Shown: positions 44,457 through 55,149, counted from the first letter of the stretch. The stretch: 64,000 nucleotides of DNA from Perognathus longimembris pacificus (GCF_023159225.1 NC_063162.1:86085438-86149437); one strand, 5' to 3'. Program-made: numbers and translations. Notes: generated by a model not told the origin, from the letters alone.

Positions 44457-44646
44457 GGCTGGGGATATAGCCTAGTGGCAAGAGTGCCTGCCTCGTATAC
44501 ACGAGGCCCTAGGTTCGATTCCCCAGCACCACATATACAGAAAACGGCCAGAAGCGGCGCTGTGGCTCAAGTGGCAGAGTGCTAGCCTTGAGCGGGAAGA
44601 AGCCAAGGACAGTGCTCAGGCCCTGAGTCCAAGGCCCAGGACTGGC

Positions 44647-44677
<31 letters not shown>
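44457..44677 (+). mobile_element. IDL-Geo SINE (young subfamily)
   Basis: Very close to the young consensus, with an A-tail of about 30 bases. ACAATTTC flanks both sides. It forms an inverted pair with the next copy. Confidence 0.9.
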
Positions 44678-44678
<1 letters not shown>

Positions 44679-44691
44679 AATTTCATGTTTG

Positions 44692-44907
44692 TTTTTTTTT
44701 TTTTTTTTTTTTTTGGCCAGTCCTGGGGCTTGGACTCAGGGCCTGAGCACTGTCCCTGGCTTCTTTTTGCTCAAGGCTAGCACTCTGCCACTTGAGCCAC
44801 AGCGCCACTTCTGGCCATTTTCTGTATATGTGGTGCTGGGGAATCGAACCCAGGGCCTCATGTATATGAGGCAGGCACTCTTGCCACTAGGCCATATCCC
44901 CAGCCCA
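44692..44907 (-). mobile_element. IDL-Geo SINE
   Basis: Antisense full copy with a T-tail of about 24, starting some 15 bp after the previous SINE's A-tail. AATTTCATG flanks both sides. Confidence 0.9.
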
Positions 44908-45062
44908 ATTTCATGAAATTTTGAGGACAACATTTTGAAGTTTAGCTCATATTACTACCTCAACCTGTAAGCAGTACTAGAATCAGTACAGTTATAACTG
45001 GCATAGTTCAGATGAGCTGAAGAACTAAGTACACATCCGTGAAGGACAGGAATGGAGTTAAC

Positions 45063-45265
45063 AAAGATCAGCCTGATTCTAGTGGCACACCACTGTAATC
45101 CTACTTACTAAGGAGGCTGAGATCTGAGAATAGTGATTAGAAAACAGCCCAGGCAGGAAAATCCATGAGACTCTTACCTTCAGTTAACCAGCGAAAAGCC
45201 AGAAGTGGAGTGTGGCTCAAGTGTTTAAGCACCAAGGCCCAGAATTCCAGCCATATTTCAGCACA
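45063..45265 (+). mobile_element. 7SL-head/Geo-tail SINE
   Basis: Head complete; the Geo module has an internal deletion (GTGTTTAAGCACCAAGGCCC). Confidence 0.7.
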
Positions 45266-45465
45266 AAACAGATCAGAGTCTCATTCTAGGTTCAGCCCTA
45301 TTTTCTTAAAGTCCATTTAATAGTAATAACAATGTCTTTGTACATACCTAATACTTAACCCAGTGAGGCTGGTGCCTGCATTAGTGAGAATAATGAGAAC
45401 AACTGTCATAGCCTAACTTGGTAAAAGAAACTAAACACAAGAGTATTTAAAAACCAAAACAATGG

Positions 45466-45705
45466 CCTGGACTCAGTAGCTCATGCCTGTAATCCTAGCT
45501 ACTCAGGAGGCTGAGATCTGAGGATCAAGGTTCAAAGCCAGCCCGGGCAGGAAAGAAAGTCCTTGAGACTCTTATCTCCAATTAACCACCAGAAAACCGA
45601 AAGTAGAGCTGTGGCTCAAGTGGTAGAGCACTAGCCTTTAGTTGAAGAGCTCAGGGACAGAGCCCAGGCCCACAGTTCAAGCCCTACAACTGACCCAACA
45701 ATCAA
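45466..45705 (+). mobile_element. 7SL-head/Geo-tail SINE
   Basis: Complete, GTTGAAGAGCTCAGGGAC variant tail. Confidence 0.8.
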
Positions 45706-45872
45706 ACAAACCTGGAATGAATTATGGCCAGCCCCTGCATGAGATCCTGCTTTCATTGTTTCTATGTTTTCCAATCTTACTTCACCTACTCTCAAGACTC
45801 CTGATATATTTCACTGGAAAATAGATACGGATCTAGACTTTCTTTGTTCAACATGCATGTAAGCATGAACAA

Positions 45873-46112
45873 TGTGTCAGGTGCTGGTGGCTCACACTTG
45901 TAATCCTAGATACTCAGGAGGCTGAGATCTGAAAATGGTGGTTTAAAGATAACCCAGGCAAAAAAAGTCCATGAGACTCTTGTCTTATTTCTAGTTAACC
46001 AGGGAAAAGTTGGAAGTAAAGGCATAGCTCAAGTGGTAGAGTGCCAGCTTTGAGTGATGAAGCTTAAGCAAGAGTGTGAGGCCCTCAGTTCAAGACCAAC
46101 TAGGAAAGAAGA
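45873..46112 (+). mobile_element. 7SL-head/Geo-tail SINE
   Basis: Complete, ending in a (GGAAGGCA)n tail to 46139 that was then the target of an LTR element. Confidence 0.75.
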
Positions 46113-46139
46113 AAGGCAGGAAGGCAGGAAGGCAGGAAG

Positions 46140-46460
46140 GGTTAGGTTTTTAAAGTAGGTAGCCGGTAAAGGAGAACGCTACATGGTATTCAGGCAAGAG
46201 AGAAAGTTTATTACCAAACTGCTGGCCCGTGGCCAAGATGATCCATGGCCGGAGAGAAGGCAGAGGAGAGAAGAGGGCGACCCCCACCCAGTCCTGCTTT
46301 ATTTAGGGCAGGGGCAAGGGGTGTGGCCAGGTGGATTAGGATGTGACCTCAGGGAAAGGGAAGGTAACTGCCTCCAGGTCTGCTGGTTACCCAGGTAACT
46401 GGGTGGAGACTTAATGAGGTGGGGGCATCTACATGGAGCCTTCCAGGGACGGACCTTACA
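46140..46460 (-). mobile_element. 3' LTR of the family E element
   Basis: On the plus strand it reads GGTTAGG...CCTTACA (a TGTTAGG start expected, first base changed). More than 90% identical by eye to the LTR at 47150-47474. Confidence 0.75.
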
Positions 46461-46668
46461 TTCCAGCCTTTTAATAGTTATAAAAAAGGGCAAAGACTCT
46501 GGCTGCTTCCTGATGGCAAGGGGCATCGGCATTAGGGGTAAAAGGCAGAAATGTGGCCCCTCCTGGAGAAGGCGAGCAGCAGGGTCCCTTGGTGGTAGAT
46601 GCCAGTCCTTGAATGAAGCCTGGAAGAAGTCTCATGAGGCAGAGGCTGGACAAAAACAATTAAGGCAG

Positions 46669-46885
46669 GCGGGGATATAGCCTAGTGGCAAGAGTGCTTG
46701 CCTCGTATACATGAAGCCCTGGGTTCGATTCCCCAGCACCACATATACAGAAAATGGCCAGAAGTGGCGCTGTGACTCAAGTGGCAGAGTGTTAGCCTTG
46801 AGCAAAAAGAAGCCAGGGACAGTGCTTAGGCCCTGAGTTCAAGCCCCAAGACTGACCAAAAAATTAATTAATTAATTTTAAAAAA
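46669..46885 (+). mobile_element. IDL-Geo SINE inside the family E interior
   Basis: Target duplication AATTAAGGCA on both sides (about 46658-46667 and 46886-46895). A further ID-head scrap lies at 46937-46962. Confidence 0.85.
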
Positions 46886-47149
46886 ATTAAGGCAAAAGGA
46901 AGGGCTTAGGGCACAAAATTAAAAATTGTATGACTTGGGCTGGGAATATGGCCTAGTGGTGTGGATGTGGATGTGGAGGTGGAGGCCAGCAATGGTATTA
47001 GTGAAAAGTTCCACGTGGCGTCTCGCAGCAGTTTAGTTCGTGGAAAAAGGGCCATCAGGACTGGGGATACTCCCAGAAAAAGAAGAAAAATAGAGGGGAA
47101 TTCCGCCTGTCCTGACTCTTAAGCCCTATCTGAGTCATGGCACCATATA

Positions 47150-47474
47150 TGTTAGGTTTTTAAAGTAGGTAGCTGGTAAAGGAGAACGCCATGCGGTATT
47201 CAGGAAAGAGAAAAAGTTTATTACCAAACTGCTCGCCTGTGGCCAAGATGATTCATGGCCGGAAAGAAGGCAGAGAAGAGAGAGAAGAGGGCGACCCCCA
47301 CCCAGTCCTGCTTTATTTAGGGCAGGGGCAAGGGGTGTGGCCAGGTGGATTAGGATGTGACCTCAGGGAAAGGGAAGGTAACTGCCTCCAGGTCTGCTGG
47401 TTACCCAGGTAACTGGGTGGAGACTTAATGAGGTGGGGGCATCTACACGGAGCTTTCCAGGGACAGACCTTACA
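47150..47474 (-). mobile_element. 5' LTR of the family E element
   Basis: Intact ends TGTTAGG...CCTTACA on the plus strand. Small indels separate it from its partner (an extra GAGAGAA near 47278). Confidence 0.75.
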
Positions 47475-47813
47475 GGAAGGAAGGAGAGAAAGAAATAGTT
47501 GAACAATATGAGTTCTGTAAAGGTCTTCATCACAAGCAGCCTTTCTGGGCTAATACAACTTGACTTTACATCCTTCTGAAGCATGCTTGAGCCAACAGTG
47601 TGTGATTGTGTTTGCCAGAATCCATCAAAGAGCAATAAATAGCCTTTGTCAAGTAGATGCATCTATTGCATTAATTGCTGCACAATGATGCTGTTTTCTC
47701 ATTGAAAATACCTTATACCCAGTCTGGCTTCTTGATCCAGACATACAAAAATAACCTTCTGTGGGTCATGTTACATCATTGTTATTTTTTTATTTTAAAA
47801 AAGGCACATGTGG

Positions 47814-48035
47814 GGTGGGAATATGGCCTAGTGGCAAGAGTGCTTGCCTCCTACACATGAAGCTCTCGGTTTGATTCCCCAGCACCACATATATGGAAAA
47901 CGGCCGGAAGGGGCGCTGTGGCTCAGGTGGCAGAGTGCTAGCCTTGAGCGGGAAGAAGCCAGGGACGGTGCTCAGGCCCTAAGTCCAAGGCCCAGGACTG
48001 GCCAAATAAATAAATAAATAAAATAAAATAAAATA
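47814..48035 (+). mobile_element. IDL-Geo SINE
   Basis: Complete, with (AAAT)n/(AAAAT)n tail; AAGGCACAT flanks both sides. Forms an inverted pair with the next copy. Confidence 0.9.
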
Positions 48036-48058
48036 AAAAGGCACATTTATTTTGTTTT

Positions 48059-48293
48059 TCTTTTTTTTCTTTCTTTCTTTCTTTCTTTTTTTTTTTTTGG
48101 CCAGTCCTGGGGCTTTGGACTCAGGGCCTGAGCACTGTCCCTGGCTTCTTCTTGCTCAAGGCTAGCACTCTGCCACTTGAGCCACAGCGCCACTTCTGGC
48201 CATTTTCTGTATATGTGGTGCTGGGGAATCGAACCCAGGGCCTCATGTATATGAGGCAAGCACTCTTGCCACTAGGCCATATCCCCAGCCCCA
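48059..48293 (-). mobile_element. IDL-Geo SINE
   Basis: Antisense, with a long (TTTC)n/T tail. Target duplication GGCACATTTATTTTG at 48040-48054 and 48294-48308. Confidence 0.9.
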
Positions 48294-48308
48294 GGCACAT
48301 TTATTTTG

Positions 48309-48741
48309 ATATGGTAATTTTAAAATAGAAAACCCCATCTCAGAACACCTGTATTCAAATCAGCTGTGTAAAAAGATACCTTGTGGCACCTAAAATAGGA
48401 GTAGGTAGAGTACCTATGGAATTGCTTCTTCTATTTTAGTGACAATGGAATAAATTGCACCTATCCCACATTGTCAAGTAATGAAAAATATGCTTATTTT
48501 TTTTTCCCTACTGTTGAAGTTGAATGGTTCAAAATTAGTTATCCTGGAAATACAAAGGGTAGGCAAAGAAAGGTCAAGATGACCATTAGGAAAAGGAATA
48601 AAAATCAACTATGTTCATCAGAAAGATAAGGATGCACTTTTCCACACATTTCAACACTTGAGAATTTTCTGACTTGCATCAATGATTGCAACCCTTTTGG
48701 CCATTAGCAATTATCCATCAACCTTTTATTCCATTTTGGTC
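48309..48741. other. Unassigned sequence
   Basis: No repeat or coding family recognised. Confidence 0.4.
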
Positions 48742-48745
48742 AAGT

Positions 48746-49080
48746 TGTTGGCCAAGTCGCAAGACCACCACCAAGAAGACCACCGAGACTCAGACATTCC
48801 GAAATGCAAAAGCAAGGCAAGGCTTTATTTAAGCAAGCTGCAACTCGGGCCTCGTCCTACCCACCAACACAGCGGAGGTTAGGAGGGAGCCTCGAGCTGT
48901 GATTACACAGGGCTTATAAAGACAAAGAACAAGGTTACAACAATCAGCTGTTCGAGCAAGCAAGATTAGGACACAGGTACAAATCTGATTGGCTCAGGGT
49001 TCGATTCTAAAATGGGGCTCATGTGGTAAAATGGGGTTCACGTGGTAAAGTGGGGCCTGACTCCAAAGTCTGGCACTTCA
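48746..49080 (-). mobile_element. Solo LTR, family D
   Basis: Antisense: TGTTGGCCAAGTCGC ... CTGGCACTTCA. Perfect 4-bp target duplication AAGT at 48742-48745 and 49081-49084. About 100 bp shorter than the plus-strand copies, missing part of U3. Confidence 0.85.
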
Positions 49081-49205
49081 AAGTGAGTAATTTTATAAAC
49101 CTAACAAATACTTAGAAGGATCTCTTTACAACCTCCAGTGCAAACATAATTAGTTAGCATTGAACCTGAGATAGTCTGTTGAGAGGTTTTCTCTGAACAT
49201 TTCTT

Positions 49206-49429
49206 TTTTTTTTAATTTAATTTATTTATTAAACACAAATTTTTTGACAAGGTGTTGTGCAAAAAGGGTACAGTTACATAGTAGGGCAGTGTGTACATTT
49301 CTTGTGATATCTTACGCCCTGTTTTTCTATCCCTTCTCTAGGTCAGGTAGACATATATACAATATACAATGTATCAAGAACATATACAGTAGCCATGTGG
49401 CCACGTCGCCTAGGGCTTTAAATGTAATG
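49206..49429 (-). mobile_element. L1 3' end insertion (224 bp)
   Basis: Antisense and near-identical to 29474-29697 of the full L1. Target duplication TCTGAACATTTCTT at 49192-49205 and 49430-49443. Severe 5' truncation. Confidence 0.9.
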
Positions 49430-49679
49430 TCTGAACATTTCTTCACTCAGTGCATTAGTTCCTGTCCATAGGGGTAGTTCTTGGGACAGATTGTTTAAAA
49501 AAAGAAAAGAAAAGAAAAAGCAACCTGGTAGACAGCATGGCTTTTCTTTTCTTTTCTTACAGCATTGAATTAAAAAAAAAAAAATCACAGAATTCTTGTT
49601 CTCACAATAACCAGAAGCTATAATAATGTGCTTCTTTATTGCACATCAAATCAAGAAAGATATAAAAAGCCAATGCTTG

Positions 49680-49868
49680 GGCTGGGGATATGGTCTAGTG
49701 GCAAGAGTGCTTGCCTTGAATACATGAAGCCCTGGGTTCAATTCCCCAGCACTGCATATACATAAAACGGCCAGAAGTGGCACTGTGGCTCAAATGGCAG
49801 AGTGCTAGCCTTGAGCAAAAAGAAGCCAGGGACAGTGCTCAGGCCCTGAGTCCAAGGCCCAGGACTGA
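49680..49868 (+). mobile_element. IDL-Geo SINE
   Basis: Complete. Target duplication ATAAAAAGCCAATGCTT immediately before and after. Confidence 0.9.
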
Positions 49869-50269
49869 TAAAAAATAAAAAGCCAATGCTTATCGATTCA
49901 AATTCAAAATTCAGGTTCACCTCAACCTTATTAGTTGCAAGGAGAAACTAATCCAAACAATGAACACAAAAAAGAACAGGCTAAAATTAACAAAAGTAAA
50001 AGACAATATATGAGGCTGGAAAGAGCATCCTAATGAAAAAAAAAGACAAGTTATACATGGTCCATGCCTGCATTTTCTTAATGAAAATAAATTTAATTGT
50101 AAATGCTGTTCTACTGGACCTGTGGTGAAAACAATGTGAGGCATCCTGAAGAGCAGGTCATCCCTTCTCCACAACCTGACACCTGCCCATATCAGGCTGT
50201 GATAGAAAGCAGGGGTCTGACTCCAGCTGGAAGCTTCAGTACTTCATTCTTTGCTTTGTTTTGTTTTGT

Positions 50270-50460
50270 TGTCAGTCCTGGGGCTAGAACTCAGGGCCTG
50301 AGCACTGTCCCTGGCTTCTTTTGGCTCAAGGCTAGCACTCTACCACTTGAGCCACAGCACTACTTCCAGCTTTTTCTAGATATGTGGTGCTGAGGAATTG
50401 AACCCAGGGCTTCATGTATACAAAGTGAGCACTTTACCACTAGGCCATATTCCCAGCCTC
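50270..50460 (-). mobile_element. IDL-Geo SINE
   Basis: Antisense. TACTTCATTCTTT flanks both sides (about 50240 and 50462). Confidence 0.85.
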
Positions 50461-50577
50461 AATACTTCATTCTTTACAGGTTACCACTGCTACTGAGAGG
50501 ACCAATGGCCAAGCTGGCATAATTTTCTTCATTTCTCTTCACCTTCTCCTTACCTCAGCATGTTAGTTAAGTGTTTT

Positions 50578-50697
50578 TTTTTAAATTTATTTGTTTATTA
50601 ATTGAACACAAATTTTTTGACAAGGTGCTGTGCAAAAAGGGTACAGTTACATAGTAGGGCAGTGTGTACATTTCTTGTGATATCTTATGTCCTGTTT
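50578..50697 (-). mobile_element. L1 3' end insertion (about 120 bp)
   Basis: Antisense, same L1 3' UTR (GACAAGGTGCTGTGCAAAAA). Duplicated TTAGTTAAGTTTTT-type flanks. Extremely short insert. Confidence 0.85.
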
Positions 50698-50713
50698 TTG
50701 TTAGTTAAGTTTT

Positions 50714-51404
50714 TATCCTACTACTTTACTCTACCTTTCCTATGAGACTTAGCCCCTACCTCTTATTCTCTATATAGTCAAATACCTAGTATCATTCATT
50801 AGTGATATCCCAACTTCCTCCTATTGTCAAAATGCACCTTTGCTTCTATATTCAGCTAACAACATTATAGCAATAGTGGAGCCTACTCCTCCTTTGAGAT
50901 TATCACAAACACAAGATTGTGGTTTATCAATTGCAAAAACTTTCCTAGCTAAGCTTCCTTACCCAGAAGGAAGAAGAGTTTCTTACACTGGCCCTTGAGC
51001 ATTAACTTTGTTTATTTGACAATTTTGACTTGCCCTTCCCATCTAATAGTAGGAAAATACATGACAACCAAGCCATTACCCAATCTTAAACAATCTGCAA
51101 AAACGATCACCAAATAGGTTGCAGGAGATTAACATCTCTATCAAATCTTGGCCCCTAGATACATAAATTCGAGTGAAAACACACTTAATAGAGACAACGT
51201 ACCTCAGTGTAGGATTTAAGTAATAGTGAAGAGGAAGAAAGCTGGAGCTGTTGCTTAACAAATAGGGAAAACTGGAGAAGAAACACCTCTAAACACATTG
51301 TAGTTAAGACACTAGATATGCAAAACAAAGAATATTGAAATTTTCCAATGAGTAAAGACAAGTAACTTATAATGCCAAGCCTAGTTTTGTTTCTGTTTTG
51401 GCTT
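50714..51404. other. Unassigned, low-repeat sequence
   Basis: No family recognised. Confidence 0.4.
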
Positions 51405-51633
51405 TCTTTTGGTGCCAGTTCTAGGGCTTGAACTCAGGGTGTGGGTGCTGTCCCTGACCTTTTGTGCACAAAGCTAGAACTCTATCACTTGAGCCACAGC
51501 AATTACTTTTTAAATAGTTAATTGGAGCTATGTACCTCAAGTATTGTCCTGTCCAAGCTGGCTTTGAACCATGATCCTCAGATCTCAGCCTCCTGAGATG
51601 CTAGGATTATAGGCATAAGTCACCGGCACCAGG
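51405..51633 (-). mobile_element. 7SL-head/Geo-tail SINE
   Basis: Antisense full copy. Confidence 0.75.
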
Positions 51634-51999
51634 CAAAAATAATAAATTTCTTAACCTAAACTTTAATTACAAAGAGGACACAGTGCAACATAATTCAAGC
51701 CCTGAAAATGACAACTTATACTCATATCTTAGTAAAGCAATCTTTCTACAATTAAAGGAGAAATAAAACCTTCCATGATAAATAAAAGCTAAATTAATTA
51801 ACGATTACTAAACCAGCACTGCAAAAGAAGAAAATAAAAAACAGGAAAGTACAGGTAACATGAAATCTAAGAAATGGCACTTTGGATCAAAGTAGTAGAG
51901 GTCTAGTCTTAAGTAAAAGAGCTTAGGGGTAGCACACCAATCGGAAAAAAAAAATCAACTAAAAAACAGGAATAGGAAAGATAGAAGTATCTAAAAACA

Positions 52000-52410
52000 A
52001 CAAATAAAGGAAATATGCCTTCCAATATTAACATTAAATGTTAATGATATTAACTCTCAAATCAAAGGATAGAGAATGACAAATTAGGTTAAAGAACAGA
52101 TCACAACCATTTGATCTCACTAACAAACACAGACTTAGGGTAAAATGATACAAAAAAAAAACCCCCAAAACCCTTTCCAAACAAAAGAACCCAAAAAGTA
52201 GAAAGGAATAGCCAAATTTATAACTGATAAAATAGACTAAACCAATGAGAAGGACACTTCATATTAAAAAGGGCAAAAATTGATCAAGAGGAAATTACAG
52301 TTGTTAACATGTATATGCCAAATAGTGGCACACCTAGGCTTATTAAACAAATACTTCTAGACTTCCAAGCACTGCTAGAACCCATAGTGTAATACCACTC
52401 TGTCACCAAC
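52000..52410 (+). mobile_element. Ancient L1 ORF2 endonuclease-region fragment
   Basis: AACTGATAAAATAGACTAAA, then ATTACAGTTGTTAACATGTA and CCTAGGCTTATTAAACAAAT resemble the L1 endonuclease coding region. No frame survives. A head-less Geo scrap precedes it at 51870-51945. Confidence 0.5.
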
Positions 52411-52445
52411 AGGTAGGTCATGCAAGTAAAAAAATCTACAAAGAA

Positions 52446-52920
52446 GATGAATGCCAGTGGCTCATGCTTATAATCCTAGCTACTCAGGAAGCTCAGATCT
52501 GAGGATTGAGGTTTGAAGCCAGCCTAGGCAGAAAAGCTCCAGTGAGACTCTTCTCTCCAATAAATGACTCAAAAAAGCTGGAAGTGGGGTTGGGAATATG
52601 GCCTAGTGGCAAGAGTGCTTGCCTCGTTTACATGAAGTGCTTGCCTCGTTTACATGAAGTCCACAGTTCCATTCCTCAGCACCACAAATATAGAAAAAGC
52701 CAGAGTGGCACTGTGGCTCAAGTGGCAGAGTGCTAGCCTTGAACAAAAAGAAGCTAGGGACAGTGCTCAGGCCCTGAGTCCAAGGCCCAGGATTGGCAGA
52801 AAAAAAAAAGCTGGAAGTGGCACTGTGGCTCAAATGGTAGATTGCTTCAGGCTTGGGCACAAAGAGGCTCAGATATAGCATCCAGGTTCAAGCCCCATGA
52901 CCGACCTCCCCCGCAAAAAA
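52446..52920 (+). mobile_element. 7SL-head/Geo-tail SINE, interrupted
   Basis: Head at 52446-52588 and Geo tail from about 52803, split at the linker by an IDL-Geo SINE; long A-tail to about 52940. Confidence 0.75.
52589..52800 (+). mobile_element. IDL-Geo SINE nested at a SINE linker
   Basis: Target duplication AAAAAGCTGGAAGTGG either side. It contains a 22-bp tandem duplication (52615-52636 and 52637-52658) in the ID head. Confidence 0.85.
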
Positions 52921-52992
52921 AAAAAAAAAAAAAAAAAAATGGAGAGAGTGAAAATATTTGTTTATGATTTTAGAAGAAGAAATATTTTCAAG

Positions 52993-53155
52993 CTGGTGTC
53001 AGTGGCCCATGCCTGTCATCCTAGCTCCTCAGGAATTTGAGATCTGAGGATCACAGCTGGAAGCCAGCCCATGCAGGAAACAATGGGAAACAACTCCAAT
53101 AAACTACTCACAGAGCCAGAAGTGGTGCTTGGCTCAGTGGAAGAGTTTGCCTTGA
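52993..53155 (+). mobile_element. 7SL-head/Geo-tail SINE, truncated tail
   Basis: Head plus the start of Geo, running into a (GGGA)/(GGAA)n microsatellite. Confidence 0.65.
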
Positions 53156-53293
53156 GGGAGGGAGGGACGGAGGGAGGGAGGGAGGAAGGAAGGAAGGGAG
53201 GGAGGGAGGAAGGAAGGAAGAAAGGAAGGAAGGAAGGAAGGAAGGAAGGAAGGAAGGAAGGAAGGAAGGAAGGAAGGAAGGAAGGAAGGAAGG
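53155..53293. repeat. (GGAA)n microsatellite
   Basis: About 138 bp of GGGA then GGAA/AAGG units. The 89-codon GREEGRK-type open frame is an artefact. Confidence 0.95.
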
Positions 53294-53452
53294 GGAAATA
53301 TTTATATTTTCAGGATTTTCCTATTAATACAATGTTATAGGTTTGTTGTGTTTAGCCTTTATTTTGTTGATGAATGTCTCTCTCTTCCTAGTATCTTGAA
53401 GGTTTTTTATCATGAAGGGATGCTTAATTTTTGTCAAAGGTTTTGTCTGAGG

Positions 53453-53637
53453 GCTGGGAATATGGCCTAGTGGTAGAGTGCTTGCATTGTATACATGAAG
53501 CCCTGGGTTCCATTTCTCAGAGCCACGAGCACAGAAAAAGCTGAAAGTGGTGCTATGGCTCAAGTGCTAGAGTGCTGGCCTTGAGCAAAAAGAACCCAGG
53601 GACAGTGCTCAGGCCCTGAGTCCAAGGCCCAGGACTG
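53453..53637 (+). mobile_element. IDL-Geo SINE with a G-run end
   Basis: Complete; the usual A-tail is replaced by GGGGCG and a G run (53638-53660). Confidence 0.8.
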
Positions 53638-53727
53638 GGGCGGGGGGGGGGGGGGGGGGGAAGGTTTTTTCTGTATAGATTGAGACAGTTGTTATCTGTG
53701 TCATGTTGTTGTTTGTTTTTTGTTTTT

Positions 53728-53921
53728 TTGGCCAGTCCTGGGGCTTGGACTCAGGGCCTGAGCACTGTCCCTGGCTTCTTTTTGCTCAAGGCTAGCACTC
53801 TGCCACTTGAGCCACAGCGCCACTTCTGGCCGTTTTCTGCGTATGTGGTGCTGGGGAATTGAACCCAGGGCCTCATGTATACGAGGCAAGCACTCTTGCC
53901 ACTAGGCCATATCCCCAGCCC
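53728..53921 (-). mobile_element. IDL-Geo SINE
   Basis: Antisense, well preserved. Confidence 0.9.
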
Positions 53922-53948
53922 TGTTGTTGGTTGTTTTTAGTGTTGTTT

Positions 53949-54139
53949 TGCCAAGTCTTGGGGCTTGAACTCAGGGCCTGAGCACTGTCCCTGGCTTCTT
54001 TTTGCTCAAGGCCAGCACTCTACCACTTGAGCCACAGCATCACTTCCGGCTTTCTGTATATATGTGGTGATGAGGAACCAAACCCAGGACTTCATGTATG
54101 CAAGGCAAATACTCTACCACTAGGCCATATTCCCAGCCT
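53949..54139 (-). mobile_element. IDL-Geo SINE
   Basis: Antisense and older, directly following the previous antisense copy. Confidence 0.85.
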
Positions 54140-54549
54140 GCATATGGTCTTTTTAATGCACTGTTGAATTTGGTTTGAAGTATTTTATTGAGAATTTCTA
54201 CATCTTATTTATCAGGGAAGTTGGTATATAGCTTCCTTTTCTATGTTTTATGCTTTTCTGGGTTTGTATGGGGTAAATGTAGGCTTCACAGAACAAGTTC
54301 AGTAGCATTCCTTCCTTTTATACCTTATCGGATTGCTTGAGAATAATGATGTTCACTTTAACACTTTAAAGCTCTAATAGAATTCAGCAGTCAGTGGACT
54401 CACCTAGTCCTAGGCTCTTTATGGTTGAAAAACTTTTTTCAGTACTGAGATTTGAACTTACGTTTTATGCTTTAGTCTTATGCTTGTAGCAGCTGCTCTT
54501 CCACTTGAATCATGTACCCACTCCTTTTTGCTTTCATTATTTTTGGAAT

Positions 54550-54960
54550 TGTTGGGAAAATGGAGGAGAACAGTAAAGGAAAAGGTTGTACCAATCAACA
54601 GGCAAGGACTGTTTATTGAGGAACAGTGAGGGGCATCGACCTTCCCTCAGGACTGGAGGTTGTGCCTGGGACTGGATTTTGGAGTGGGCTTATATGGGGT
54701 TTAACAAGGAAGCAGAAAACAAAATGGGTTATAGTCTCCTAGGGGCCCAGGGCGATGTCCTTGGTGAATCCCACAGTGTAATACTCCACCTGGGGTGAGG
54801 CATGATTGTCCCCTAGGGACTAACAGTGATGTCCTTGGCCTGGTCCAGATTGGAACTGCCTGTGGACAGGCATGCAGGCCTGTTGTTTTGCTTGACCTTG
54901 GGGAATAAGTCTGGAATCAGTCCTTCAGTAAGAGGATCTCACAGTGTTGTCCTTGACAGC
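54550..54960 (-). mobile_element. Candidate LTR, unassigned family
   Basis: On the minus strand it carries AATAAACAGTCC (near 54606-54618) and GC-rich U3-like sequence; no coding frame. Termini and target duplication not found. Confidence 0.4.
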
Positions 54961-55147
54961 TTTGACCTTAGTCCTCCTGTTTATGCTTCCCATGTAACTG
55001 GGGTTATGGGCATGACCAAGGTCAACTGGGAGACTATTATTTCTTTAATCTCATTGCTCTTTTTGGATTTATTTTGTTTTGTTTTTTTGTTTTTCTATCT
55101 TCCCAGCTCAGTTTTGGCAGGTCATATAGTGTCTAGGAATTTATCCA

Positions 55148-55149
55148 TT

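Larger units (their letters stand above)
46140..47474 (-). mobile_element. Short LTR retrotransposon, family E, non-coding
   Basis: Two ~323-bp LTRs in direct orientation flank a ~690-bp interior (about 470 bp without its nested SINE). A 5-bp target duplication GGAAG lies at 46135-46139 and 47475-47479, inside low-complexity DNA. The interior has no gag, pol or env-like frame. Minus orientation is inferred from AATAAA in the LTRs. Next to the 5' LTR, TGGTGCCATGACTC could be a primer binding site, but I cannot assign a tRNA. A MaLR/ERVL-like non-autonomous element is the best guess. Confidence 0.75.

Noticed and set aside
53071..53340. Charged GREEGRK repeat protein
   Set aside because: Translation of a (GGAA)n microsatellite.
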